Assembly: GCF_964204865.1 (NCBI RefSeq)
Contig: NC_135256.1
Coordinates: forward strand, 19,993,703 to 20,057,702
Direction of reading: 5' to 3'
Origin: Styela clava
Taxonomy: Eukaryota > Chordata > Ascidiacea > Stolidobranchia > Styelidae
Length of the DNA stretch: 64,000 bases
Shown: positions 51,361-63,955 of the stretch, one piece after another
Layout of the letters: the number at the start of each line of letters is the position of its first letter
Position numbering within the stretch: position 1 is the first letter of the stretch
Program-made: the position numbers and the translations under genes
Notes under the pieces: generated by a model
Told to the model about the DNA's origin: nothing
The model's database searches: none
Seen by the model: only the letters and a program-made list of their open reading frames with translations

Positions 51361-54300
51361 TTATAAGGTTTGTGTTCCGTCAGTTACCAACGACGATTTT
51401 GTAAATTTAACCTGTTTTTTGTTTTGTTTTACCTTGCTGTTAAAAGTACCATCTTTTAGTTTAAGCTGCTGAAAAAGTTCGTTATTGTTATTATTATTTG
51501 CAACACAGTTCGTGGATTGAGATAGTTTTCGCAATATACCAGGTCTGGTGTTGACAACTTGTACATCACTGTTAACAGAATGTATCTGAACAATGTGTGG
51601 TATTTCATCCACTTCATTAAATTCCTCTAAAAATGTTTTTTCTTCCTGCAACTTCAATACACAGTCTTGTTTTGAAGAAAACTCACTGGAAAGAGGTTTT
51701 ATGTTTGTTAATGATTTTGATCTGCGAATCGGAAGTTTAATAAAACTCCCTAGGCGAAAATTGCACTGGGAATGGAACGATGCTGCTCTTCTGCCATTTT
51801 TTCCAAAACCGGGTGAATTAAATAACTTTGAAGACATCTTAGAAGCTGATGCATCTGGGCCTCTTCTTCGACTCGAGTACAAGATTATAATAATGCCTGA
51901 AACGAGTCCGATTGGTACGAATACTACCAAAGTCGAATATGTATAAAACCATGGAATTTTACGCATCCGTCTCGACTCCCATCGATCAGGGAGCTTAAAA
52001 GTAGAATAAAGAGCTTTGAAGCCAGTACGTGCATTACCACCAGTTGATAAATAACGCAGCTTTGCTATTGCAGATTGAAAAACAATCATCTTTGTGGAAT
52101 TTCCACAAATTGAAGCAATAGTTCTGTTTTTTGGTTTATCGATATTAGAATCAACAATAGATGTTAAATTTGCCTGCTCTTTTGCCCAAGTAATAAAATT
52201 TTCTAGGGCCCCAGGATTTGCTGTTCTATTCACTGTGGTAGAATAAATTTCAAGATCAGTTTGCAATGTTGCACCCACTTTTTCATAGATAATCTGCATG
52301 CTAGAGTTGCTACGCATCTGTAGGACTTCACAATCGCTGATGTTCACCTCGAGTGGTCTCAGATACCCATATAAGGTATCTTTTGGTCTTGTGAAAACCC
52401 ACTGACAATCAACAATTTCAGGCTTTAGAGGTAATCCGGTAAATACAGGTGAAGAAATATATGTTTTGGAATCTGCATATCCTCCGCATCTGTAAGATTG
52501 AGTATATATGTATAGACTATAACCATTTGCATGCACGCACGTCTACAGAGCTCAGGCTGAAGCAAATTCCTGAGTAAATCAAGATCAATTTTTCTATTTC
52601 AAAATTGCAAAACACATCTGTGATTGTATTTTATTGCCTCATTATTCAGCAAAACCATGATAGCACATATACATCATCATTAAATTTCGTAGCGCAGCGA
52701 ATTTAAATAATGCAATTGTATTCTGTACTCACGTAAAATATACGAAATCCATTTGTAATGGATTGTTGCCTTTATTTTTATATTCGAGCAACAGAAATCC
52801 GCTTGTGGCTTTGGCTGGTTTTAAGAACGCCCAATCCATCGATACAAAACCATCAGACCATTCGAGAGACGAGATTAGAGGCGAATCATCTTTCCATCCA
52901 TCTCGAGCGTCCAATTTGAAATAATAGTCGATGTCTTCATCCATACTAAATGTTGTATTTACAGTCGACAGCCCAATCTAAAAAATGAAAGTCAATATGA
53001 ACAATATTACGGCAGTGTGTAGTTTGAAGTCGTCATATCATAAAATGTTAAAAGAACGAACGAAGCGCATTAGAATACATTTGAACCTGATTTTTCGAAA
53101 TATTATTCTTAAATCTCTCGGGAATGCAATCAACTAATAACATAGAACAGTCATATTTATCTGGCATGGCTTAAATATCGCATTAGCAAAAGGTCACGAG
53201 CTGATCATGGCCACCATCAAGAAAATTTTTAGTCGTCATTCCAAACTACCTAACCCAGGGTTATGAAAATAGATTCTTTACCCACCGAGAACGACACGAT
53301 CAAGAACATAATATATACTTGATATCTCTATGCGAATATATCTATGTTTGTGTCGTTAAATATCATACTTACTGTATTGTGAACATCGTCCGCCTTCAAT
53401 AACCATCTACAATGTACTGGTTCGTTGTTGGTGTTTCTTGGTATCGAAAGCAATTTTGCTTTACTTCCTACCCAATACGACCCGCTGCAGCCGGGATGGA
53501 ATAGTGAGGTAGAGTTTGGAGTTTCAGGCAAAGAACGAGTCGCATTTGGTTCTAAACCACTTCCATCTACAACTTCAGGCTCTGCCGAGAAACCTGAAAT
53601 GACAATTTGTCCAGTCTGATAAGAAATAGGGTATATCAGTGTAGTATTTTGTATTGATCGATCTGTGAATATGTCATTATTAACTAAATTCTCATCGCAG
53701 GATAAAAATAAAAGCGTGACACCATAGTACACCAATATGAGCCGTATAATGTATATATATATTATGTAACATTCAATTCTTGCAAGAAGCTGGTTCATCT
53801 TTAAAATGACATCACATTGGGAAGCGTGGGCGTTGTGTCTTCTCTAAAAACTAAAAACGCAAGATTTATAGTTTTATACAACGGTTATATTTCTGTGATT
53901 TCAGTTTAGGACCACACATTATTTTCCCCAGCCTTTTATTTTGGGGAGTGTTTCCAAATTTAGTGGGTGGTAGATATTTTGTTATCAATGATAAAACCAT
54001 CTGTAACTTATAAAAATGTGTCATGTATTAAAATGATCATCTTCACCGGTATATGAGCCACTAGAACCCCTAGTCACCAAAAAAGGTATATAAGTAAGTT
54101 TAGGATTATAATGACATAGAAAGTCTAATAACAATGGTGCACCATTTCAGGTATATTCATTTCATTTCATCGCCCTAACCGAATTTAGTCCCAAAAGAAC
54201 TTTTTCAATCTAAGTCCATTCTTATATAATATATATTATAAGGTCGGATATTATATTATAAAATATATGTGTGTATGTGTATGGCTACACATCCAGTGGG

Positions 54301-55503
54301 CATTGTGTGGCAAACTGGATTCCTAGATAATGAAATTATGCGTTGCACTCACTCATCGATATCAAAAATAATTGTTAAAATAAAACTTTTAACCGAATAA
54401 AAATGTCTTTCATAAGTGACATTTTTGCTCATAACTACGACGTAATTGTATTTATCCAATTTGTATTGATCCATGGAAGAAATAAAAATATACTAATTCG
54501 AAAAATTTAGATTTTTCAAAAATTTAATCGACGGCTTTGGTCAGTAATTGACAGCATCCTTGAAGAAAGTATCACGAAAGACTTTTTTCGCATACACTCG
54601 GTGGGTCTGTCTGAGAGACAACACTAGTATATCAGACGCAAATTTATTATATGAAGAGATTCAGTGAGAATAAGCTTATTGTAAGGAACATTTCCGTGGC
54701 TAAAATTCATCGTAATTTGTTGCGTGGGAACATGGTAGAGATGATTTTTTACCAAACATATTCATCATTGCAAAAGTGAACTACGCTCTTCCGATGTATA
54801 AGGGCTTTATTTCAGAACTTTTTTAATACAAGGGTATGCCAGCAAAGCGCTGAAAATACAATTATTATTGAAAACGGATTGTAATAGGCAAATCAACATT
54901 TGCTCATTTACGAAACACATGGAATCCATTATGGTCCATACTCGAATTCCAATGAAAAGAAGATTTATTTATTTTTGTAGACTCGGCTTACAATTTCAAT
55001 GCGAGATAACACATAGGATAAATTATTAATGACGTTTATACTACCCAGTCTAGAGGGCACATATTATGAACATTGAAAACAGCAAGAATTAGTTACATCA
55101 ATATAATAATAGATTTACACTCCCGTAGTCCAAATCGTCATACGCAGTTACTGCGTAAATGTCCATGGGCCATCTAACCAATAGAACTTGCAAATATGAA
55201 TTGCAAATGAAATTTTTTACAAGAGATTTTTTTATTCGTTAAATGGACCATCGGTGCATCCTGGTCAAACCCTAGTCATGAAAGTATTACCAGTCCAACA
55301 CCCGAGTCATTTGGCAATGTCACTCGTGTTTTCAAGGCACAAACAAAATCAATCTTTAAATCAATAGTGTTTGGCCTAAGTTTGATTTCATACGCATCTT
55401 TGGGTTCAGTGTTGAACCAAACTGACTCATTTACACCACCAACTCGTTTGTCAAGTTTTTCTCCCAGGAAAACTGAAACTATTAAAGCACTTGCAAAAAG
55501 CAT
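51361..55503 (-). CDS. Type I membrane protein with CUB-like ectodomains, four exons
   Basis: Exons: 55503-55291, 53690-53373, 52977-52733, 52489-51361; 1905 nt, 634 aa. GT-AG junctions keep frame; the acceptor of exon 2 (GATGAG then AAT) is the least certain. Order: signal peptide (about 1-14, MLFASALIVSVFLG); N-terminal beta-rich region (to about 125); CUB-like unit (about 126-259, CSGSYW and HCRWLL); second, larger CUB-like unit (260-424, CGGYADS, DCQWVF and TGFKALYSTF near its end); transmembrane segment (about 440-463, ending before RRR); 171-residue Ser/Lys-rich cytoplasmic tail with poly-Asn. Many N-x-S/T sequons mark the outside part. CUB domains mediate protein or glycan contacts; ligand and pathway are unknown. 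It is convergent with the second SRCR gene. A minus-strand AATAAA overlaps the TAA stop. Confidence 0.8.
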
Positions 55504-58500
55504 TTACAAAATTTGACTTTTCAATGACCTAATTACAGATAAAAAGTAACCATAAAGGATAAGTCATTACTCAAGTATTAATGTTGATCTAGCATGTTTT
55601 ATTAAAAACTTGTATTTGCTGTATACTAACATTAAAAGGCAGAATCGTAAATACGATTTTAGCGCATTTTGTCGGGTTCAGAAAATTTGTTATCGAAAAA
55701 ATGTTATTGAAACAGTTCCCTGAACCCTAAGTAAAATTCAGATTAATTATCTTATTACACAGATCATTTGAAATGACAGTACATCAGTCGAAATGGAGAT
55801 AAATTGTGTTTTCTAACTAAGCTGATAAATAATGCATGTAAACCACTTTTGTTCGGAAAACAAGAAGTGAAGCGTGAAATACGATAATACAAATATATAT
55901 TAGCAAAACAACGAAAGAATATTGCCAGATTATATTGTAATAGCACATCCGGTAAAGAAGTTGGCGAGATCGAATGGGTTTACTTGATATGGGAGTGGTA
56001 CGATAATCAATGAGCCCCGACGATGTGAAGTTTTTATCCATGCAAACAAAATCGTCTTCTGTAGTTCACCAAGGAATAAAACTAATCTAATAATTTGCTA
56101 TTAGACAAACGTTTTTTCACGTGAATACGAATTCGAAGTTATACAGTACGGCAAAGAAATTGGCAAATTTGCATAGTTCAAATATCTGTTATCCCTAATC
56201 TCTACCAAGCCACAAACAAAACTAGTATATATGTCTAGTAACCATGGTTACATGAGCTTAATTTTGACATAACCTTCCATCGCCGCAGTAGAACCAAAAT
56301 ACCTTGTTAAATTTTTAGGGTTTTTAATATACTCTCATTTTTGTTATTTTCAGCTCTATACTCAAAACCCTACAACTGACACAAGAGCCCTATCTAAAAG
56401 CAAAACTGAAACAGTTGCAGCTTCGAGACCAGGGTCAATAGATGGACAATGAACCACAATGACATAGGATCAAAAAAGTTCATTTCTGAAAAATGTGCCA
56501 TAAATTACTCGTGTTTTATTGTCTTTTTAACGCTAACCTTTGATGGGACATTTATTGGTTATAACTTTAATAATAACTTATTTACATGTTTATGAAATTT
56601 GATGATTCAGATCTTCACTCGCACTATAACTTCTATTGTATGCCCTCAACAACAAAAACATCTGAAAGCAACAGGCTATTTTTGAAAATGACATAATATT
56701 TTGTATTTGTATGAAATATATAAACAAACCGACCAGCGTTCGCAATTGTATCTGCAATTACATGCAGAATAAATAAGGATATTCACGAATCTCTGCAAAT
56801 TCATATTATGCTTTATAATTTTTTAATCGAGATGTTTTCCAGTATTGAAACCATAAATGTTATTTGGGCCGTAATAGATGGAACAGCTACTGGGATTTGT
56901 CTATGATGAGTAAGTGGATTTCTTCGGTTGTTGGTACACCAGTAGTTAGTTACTGCTCAAATCACCACCGCCTGGTTCTTTGAAATTTTTTTTATAAAAT
57001 ATCCACGGTCGCATATAAAGGCTATATGAACGAAATTTTCTAAGAATCTAAAGATTTTTGAACGTAATAACGTTGACACAATGGAGAAGCGCACAATGGG
57101 CACCCCGCGGTTATGTTCAATAAATTTTACTTACGCTAGTAAAGCATTATCGATTGTAACCATCGCTTAAACTCAAACTGTGAAAATTTCAAGTTATTCC
57201 ATTGGCGCATGACAGTTATTACTTTAGATATAAGTATTTATCCGTATGCTTTTACAATTAAAGCACTACTTAACAACGACGCGCACTTGATCTCTTTTAT
57301 ATCGGATGCATATTTAAATTAGAAAAGTGTCCAACGCACAATGAAAGGAAATCCACTGGTGGTTACTATATAAATATGCATCTATTTCGAATCATTCGAA
57401 GTCTCCTCAATTACAATAAATTCCAAACATAGGAAATGTTACACTTTTTTTCGTGTTGATTACATATAAAAGCTTTGAATTTTTTTACCTGTTGCACATT
57501 GATTCGAGATTAACCCTAGATTTCTAAAATTTATCATTGATTCTGAGAGACCACATAGTAACGGTATGTCATATTCACTAAGCCGCCGTTTTCTGTGGAA
57601 ACTATTGAAACTTTACAAGTGAAGTAGAGCACTACAATTGCGGTAAACAGGTGTGCGAATAATGAAACATAATACGGCATATTAAAACACGGAATTTGGT
57701 GCCTTGCAATAGCCTACTAGTCGCCTACCTTAGTGACTATGTTCGTTTCGCAGCATGTTAACGGCATGTAAATCGTAACACGAATGGCCCGTTTCTGGTT
57801 GAACTGCAGTAATTAATAATATCCTTCTTTTCTTTCGGTAAAATCCTAATATACCTAAATTTCCACGAATTTAAACATTGCTGGGTATTTTAACAAAAAC
57901 TCACCAAATAGAACGTGTACTGATAAAATGATTCCTATGATGTTTCTGAAAGTATGTTGTTGCTTTCGAGTTTGCCTATATCTTCTGTTCATTGTGGTTT
58001 GTAGTTTCCCTCGGAATCTGTTTTACATGACTTGTCGTAGTTGCGAGAATGTCGAAAACGGATTCAGATACGTTATCTACATCGCAAAGTAAGCTACAGG
58101 CTATGTTAAGTTTTATATATACTGCAAACAAAACAAAACGTGAGAAAATCCGCATATTTCTGATAACACGCTAAATAAATTTTTGGAATTTGAAATGAAG
58201 ACGGAACGGAACGTTCGTCGTTGAGTTATCGATTTATGGTTTAGCCGTGTTCAATTCAATTAAATAAAAGAAAGCCAATATGATAAATAAAACTTTTCTG
58301 GTGGTAGGTACAATAATCAGAATTCGTGGGCTAATCTCGAAATAAAAATACTAAATTAGTAGTACTGTACTAATAAATAAATAATATTCATAAATTTATA
58401 ATATCCTGACAAGACATAGCTGTCTATTTTGTTAATGAAATTCGCTAATGGTGTACCTGTATAATTGTACATTTTTGCCCATCAACCGATAAGGGGCGTT

Positions 58501-61490
58501 CGTTGTAGTCATTTAAATTCAGCGATGCAATCAATACCAGAATGATTGCAAGGTAGAAAACGTTTCGAGGTTTGTTCGGTATCGATCCATGTTTATTGGG
58601 GTGAACTTTATATTTGTGAATCGGGCTGAGAGAGAAAACTATTAAATCAAATCAGTCCATGAGAAATGTTATGCTATCGTTAGATACAGATTGGTTGGGT
58701 ATAGAGGAATTCGTTTATTCGTTTTTTTGTGTCCAAATGTCCTCGTACACTTGGTGATTAACAACCAAACTATTTCTGATATCATGTCACCAATATTTTT
58801 CATACATTACGTACACGGTGTGACTATAATACTGAGGTATATCGCGCCAATTTTAGAAAATTGCTTGATCAACCATACCGCAATCATGCGTTTAAGTGAT
58901 TTGTTCCATAGATTGCCGCTTCCGTTAAAACAAAAATAAACATTATTATATAATTTTAAATCACGAAGTTTCGAAAGTCCGAGGTTAACTATGAAGAATG
59001 TCAATTTGACTTTAGACACTCGGCGCGTTGGTCATGTTTGAATACTAGGTTATAAGTATCCCGCTGTTTTTGCCTGGACCTGAAAACCCAATATACTGTA
59101 TAAAAAAAAGCTTTATCGCGGTTGTAAACTTGGCTAGTGAATTCTCGGGATGAGCTTATTAGATGTTCAAATTATTGTTGGTGCGGGTTGATATCGATAT
59201 GTACTTCAAAATTGACGACAATACAGTAATTCATATTTCAAACATACGGTTAGAGTGGCCTGATTTCCAATCCAAGAGAGGATCGGATTTCGAGTACAGA
59301 AGTAAGTCAATCTAAATCTGACCAAATAACGTTTAAATGCACAATAACTCCATACAAAAACTTACACGAATTTTGCATATCAAACGTGTTACATATTGTA
59401 GAATTTTTTTTTTTTGCATACCAACATGTCCCTGTAAATGCAACATACATAACAAACTAAAATTACCAGGATTAAATTTTTCTAGTTGCAAGAACGAGCG
59501 AAAATGTTCGAATAATACTCAAACAAGATAATTTATGCAACGAAATGTCAAACATAATACTAAAATCTCGCCGTATGTACATTTTCCCGGCGATCGCAAG
59601 ACGGTCTTATTACATCCTAAGAAAGGATGTGTCAATCATAATCAAAAGTTACCCCAAATAACCAACGCGAGACCAATCTTATTACGGTATTAAGAGCGTG
59701 AAAACAACACACGTCAGCCAGATAAACTTGTTGCGCGCAATAGGATATATTCAAAATAGCTTACAAGACAAAATCTTTTTCTGACGTACGCCGAATATAG
59801 TGATATAACATAGGGTAATATACGAAACAAAAATGACCATAAATACAAAGATCGAATTAGTTACACTTACATTAAAATAAACCACACATATGGCAGCAAC
59901 GGGCTCATTTCAACACAAATATAATAGCTGTATGTGTATAATGTGCAAATGGTTTTCAGTAGCAATCGATGTCTCACCGCAAATGGTAACGATAACATTA
60001 TTAAATCGATACTATCTGTTATTGCCAATTGAATTTTTAAATGTATCGTGTCAGGTTTTTGAATATCTTTATATTTTACATACATAAGCCATGGTAGATA
60101 TATACATGTCCAAATCACCATCGAGGCAGAACCCTCGAAGTAGTCTAGATTTACACCCGCCTTGAGGTGGAAATATGCATGTATGTAAACAAGTCTTTTT
60201 GTAACCAAAAATCATGATCTCCTATTTTGAAAACGACGTTAAATGTACTCATTTGCGAGGTTATTTCTTTTCATAGTTGTAGTTACGGTATATTTACAAC
60301 CTGCGGTAGACTTTACTGTCAGATACAGGATATGAATGTATTAGTTGTTGCAACATAACACTAAGTTAAGTGCGTACTTATTTCATCATGGTTCAGTGGA
60401 TTAAATATGAAACTTTGAAACGTTATCTGTTAAATATGGTAACGCCCTTATTCAGTCAGCACCATTACATTTCGGCAAATCAGATTTTTGGTTGGGGTAG
60501 CATAATAATTTAGCAATTTTTGGGGTACATATTTAGCCCCTGACTGTTGTGGATATCCTATTTTATTTTGCTCACTAGATAGGTTAATTTGTAGCCGTAT
60601 TGTGGCACTTGATACTGCTGGCTTTCCAGGAGCAAATTGACGTAATTTGTGGCCGCACTGTTCCTGCTTAGTTTCATAATCTTTCTGAGAGACTTGCCTG
60701 CTGTTAACGCCTTATCGGCGGGAATATTATACATACATTTCAAGTTAATCTTCCACGCGATAACATCTGACGTGCAAGGCACTTGTTCGATAATCCCCAC
60801 GTTTTCAAATCGTCTGCGGTTCGTCGTTGACCTCATTTGGGCTCTTTCTGTCGCCATAAACCTGCATGAAACCCAATTCCGCTAAATAGCCGATATTTAT
60901 TTTTACCATACTGTCGCTAAAAACCGTTGTGATAACCGGACTCTTTCCGGACTACATGTAAGGCCTGCGAAACTAACAAATGCTTTTGGAAATGGCGCGT
61001 TCTATTGTCTTATCATATCAATTGTAAACAGAACGAAGAAGATAACAAAGCTAGTAACGGTATCGCACAGCGAGCGCATTATTAGAGGGATAAAATTACA
61101 TGCGCCCTCAGTACGATTAAATCGCTGCATGACCTGAGGTTTACCAAGCATAGCATGTCAGTCGTAGGACTAAACGCGCACATGAAAAGTCCAGTTTTAA
61201 ATCCTACCTTTACTGTTGCACGCTTTTCATGTGAACTAGTAACCTGAGCGCTGACCGCGACCTCAAGAAGCGTCCGATAAATAAATAAACATTTTCATTT
61301 AAATTGCTATTAAGAGTCGATGATGCGGCATTCATCGAGCAATGATTGAAGGTGGTGATGATATAATGTAAATCTAATCGATCAACAGATATATATCAAT
61401 TTGTATGCAATTAGGATACGCCACCACAAAAATTTACAGAGAGAATATCACATGGCAAAACAACCATACAACCGTAAATATATACTACTA
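55504..61490. other. Gene-poor region upstream of the CUB gene
   Basis: Scanning both strands gives no chain of exons with a recognisable domain. A 99-codon minus-strand frame (60857-60558) is listed separately. The region is AT-rich (TA-rich tract near 54225-54275 just outside, scattered poly-A/T). The promoter of the CUB gene should lie just above 55503, but I cannot point to a core element. Confidence 0.35.
60558..60857 (-). CDS. Weak single-exon hypothetical ORF, 99 aa
   Basis: The frame starts MATERAQMRSTTNRRRFENV and ends at TAG. Its base composition is less AT-rich than its surroundings and it contains a basic stretch (about 75-90 region flanked by Lys/Arg). I recognise no domain, and no splice partner or conserved neighbour supports it. 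It could be a fragment of a mobile element or chance. It is included only as a candidate. Confidence 0.2.
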   Translation of the reverse strand: MATERAQMRSTTNRRRFENVGIIEQVPCTSDVIAWKINLKCMYNIPADKALTAGKSLRKIMKLSRNSAATNYVNLLLESQQYQVPQYGYKLTYLVSKIK

Positions 61491-61493
61491 CCG

Positions 61494-62580
61494 AGAATAT
61501 ATTTAATTGATTTTCCTGTCGGAATGCAATGAGTTTCGGCAAATTTTTGAAAGAGAAATATGGCTTATGCCCAAACGTCCTGATGTGAATACACAACACT
61601 AAACTCATGATTATAATGCAGAAAGTGTTCATATTAATACTGTGTAAACATTTTTTTTTCAGACAATCAATCAATTTTATTTTGGTCACTCTGAAAAAAA
61701 CAAAACAACAACAAACGGACAAACAAAATGCAGTGGACCTGGAGGACGGGCATAAATTAATGAAAAAGGTAAAAACATACAAGTACGTGCCCGTCCACCA
61801 AAAACAGTCAAAGGAACGTAATAAACACACGATGTAAAATCGGGCAAAACCTTTTAAATCAATTTTGTATGTGAGAAAGTTGCATGCATAGGCTTGCTAC
61901 AACAGACTTGTAAAATTAGAACCATCTGCACTCTGCAGACAATATGCTGGCATTGTTTAGCTACTAACGCCAGTCAAATTAATGCAACAATCTATTAAGT
62001 ATATAATGTTCGTCAGAATAAAAACGTAATGAAGAACATGGCGCATTCGTTTACAGTTTGGATTCAAATTTGTTTCGGACCTCCTGAAGTATGTGCACCA
62101 AGATGGCGCAAAACCTGAACTCAGGTTGTGTACCAGGTTAGGGTTCAGGTTATGCAACATCTTGGTGCGCATACATCAGGAGCATCTTTGTTTCTCCTAT
62201 TCAGCAGTCAGCTATATAATATAGGGAATAGGAAACAGCTATATATGGAATATATTTAATTGCCTTTTTTGTTGATATCCAATGAGTTTCGGCAGATTTC
62301 TGAAAAAAGAAGCACGGTTTATGCTCAATTGTCCTGATGTGAATATACAACACTAAACTCATGTTTATATTGCAGAAAATGTTTATATTAAGACTTGTTC
62401 CAGACAAGATGCTGGCATCTTTTATCTACTTACGTCTGTCAAATTAATGCAAAAATCCATTAAGTACATAATGTTCGATTATATAAACAGCGTAATGAGG
62501 AACATGACGCATTCGTTTACAATTTGGATTCAAATTTGTTCCTCTCATTCAGCTATATAGGGAATAGCTACATATTGGTC
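61494..62580. repeat. Local direct duplication, two diverged copies
   Basis: Copy A (61494-61650 and 61935-62215) and copy B (62248-62580) share ordered blocks: ATATATTTAATTG, CAATGAGTTTCGGCA, TCCTGATGTGAATA, ACTAAACTCATG, ATGCTGGCAT, GTCAAATTAATGCAA and CGCATTCGTTTACA. Copy A has an extra segment at about 61650-61934 and a 110-bp MITE near its end. No coding function is seen. The 139-codon minus-strand frame over copy A is not conserved in copy B. Confidence 0.8.
62077..62186. mobile_element. 110-bp hairpin MITE with 8-bp target duplication
   Basis: The flanking octamer TTTGTTTC occurs at 62069-62076 and 62187-62194. The arms are inverted repeats of about 46 bp: the left starts GGACCTCCTGAAGTATGTGC, the right (reverse-complemented) GATGCTCCTGATGTATGCGC. 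The centre carries CCAGGTTAGGGTTCAGG. An 8-bp target duplication points to the hAT superfamily. Copy B of the surrounding local repeat has an uninterrupted equivalent at about 62526-62545. Confidence 0.85.
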
Positions 62581-63355
62581 ACAGAAGTGTTTATCATTCT
62601 AAAATGTCATTGATCATATCTGGTTTGTTGGAGGTCAATGAATATTGCAACCACCATACTTGAACACAGATATTCTCGATTTTGTGTTTAATGCGGGAAA
62701 AGGAAAATCAATGGGACAAATTAATCACCCATTGTGCCATATCACGGATAAACGCCTGCAGACCAGACAACGTTTAAATGCGCGAATAATATATAGTTGG
62801 ATTGTATATATAAATTGCAACACAAGATTAATTAGAGCTATATAAAATTACAGGCTATGCCAAAGATATGCGACAGATAAAATTACTGATCGATCAGATA
62901 TTATCTTCCTGATGATAAAGTACTGAAATATGTTAAACGCTTTTTGATAATAGAATGTGAAATCGTAGTGTACCTTACTTTCACTAAACTTGTCCTGTAT
63001 TATTCACTATCCATACGAAATTGAAAAAAAATACGCCAGCCATATAACTACTAGTTCCATCCAATGTACTATTCAATTTCTATGTTCTTCATTGATAAAA
63101 TAATTGAAGAAATAGACAACTATCTATCTACAATCGATACAAATACAAACAACATTGTACAATTTATTTTTATTATAACATTTTCGTAAAACGAAGTGAA
63201 ATCTAGTCCAAAACAAGAAATAATAAACAATATATACCTGTTATATACACAGAAGAAACGAACTAACAGGGGATTAGGGTTGCTTGAAGAACATCGGTAA
63301 ATACAGTGAGTGAACGGGGGTCAAGTCGAGTGTTCCAAAATCTATCACAGGGATA

Positions 63356-63411
63356 TGCCCGGCCAAGCATATGCTAAAACGCATTGTACTTCACATATGC
63401 TTGGCCGGGCA
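63356..63411. repeat. Perfect 18-bp inverted repeat (hairpin)
   Basis: Arms TGCCCGGCCAAGCATATG (63356-63373) and its exact inverse (63394-63411) are separated by 20 bases. The GC-rich arms stand out from the AT-rich surroundings. It lies 64 bases beyond the stop codon of the partial gene at the right edge, so it would fall in that gene's 3' UTR or just past it. It could also be the relic of a small MITE. Confidence 0.9.
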
Positions 63412-63474
63412 ATGCCCAATAATAAGTTAACATATATGACTTGTGAAATCAGTTCATAAATAAAAAATGTTTTT

Positions 63475-63579
63475 CTAAAACACCAAGCTCTGTGGTGCAG
63501 TGATACTTCGTTCAACTTCAGCACAATATTTCTCTGGTACTCCAGCTTTTCGTAGTTCATTCAATTTCTTCTTTTTGAC
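63475..63579 (-). CDS. Last exon of an unrecognised gene truncated by the window edge
   Basis: A strong acceptor (ATATACAG) at 63580-63587 is followed by an in-frame exon of 35 codons reading VKKKKLNELRKAGVPEKYCA, then EVERSITAPQSLVF and TAG. The compact Lys/Leu-rich helix and the G-(V/I)-PEKYCAEVER motif look like conserved protein sequence rather than chance. I cannot name the family. Preceding exons are not visible between 63588 and 64000 and probably lie beyond the window, so only the C-terminus is covered. Confidence 0.55.
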   Translation of the reverse strand, partial: VKKKKLNELRKAGVPEKYCAEVERSITAPQSLVF

Positions 63580-63861
63580 CTGTATATGTTTTAATAACTT
63601 AATTAAATTGAAAATAACTATGCAAAACCTATGGTACTCAAGAAATGAGTAGCATGATGCCTGGAGACTGAGCTTATTAGCAAATATAATATAACAAGAA
63701 CTCTGACCAATATCAATGTAGACAAACATGTATAGGAGAATTTAGACTGAAATTGTTGTTATGTTGAGGTGATTATCATATGATTTGGTTATTCGTTTTG
63801 TCCATCTTCATATGGGCTTAAATATGACAGTTGGCACGTCATGCCAAGTATTAGAAATACG

Positions 63862-63955
63862 ATTGCCATCGCACCTCTGATTACCCTGCATGAGTTTGCA
63901 GGTCGAATTCAGTGCATGCAAAAGGTTCGCTGGACTTCGTAGGACGATTTAAGTA
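63862..63955 (+). repeat. Possible SINE-like dispersed repeat (copy 2)
   Basis: Shares with 8486-8590 the ordered words CCATCGCAC, ATTACCCTGCA and a TCGAAT box, followed by a GTAGGA word. This copy continues into a stretch around GGTTCGCTGGACTTCGTAGG. It has no clear tRNA fold and the family is not identified. Confidence 0.3.

Noticed and set aside
59867-60208. 113-codon minus-strand frame resembling a membrane protein
   Set aside because: The hydrophobic content follows from T-rich sequence; there is no signal peptide, family motif or splice partner.
61411-61830. 139-codon minus-strand open frame rich in Cys and Phe
   Set aside because: It lies over the local direct repeat, is not preserved in the sister copy, and has composition expected from AT-rich non-coding DNA.
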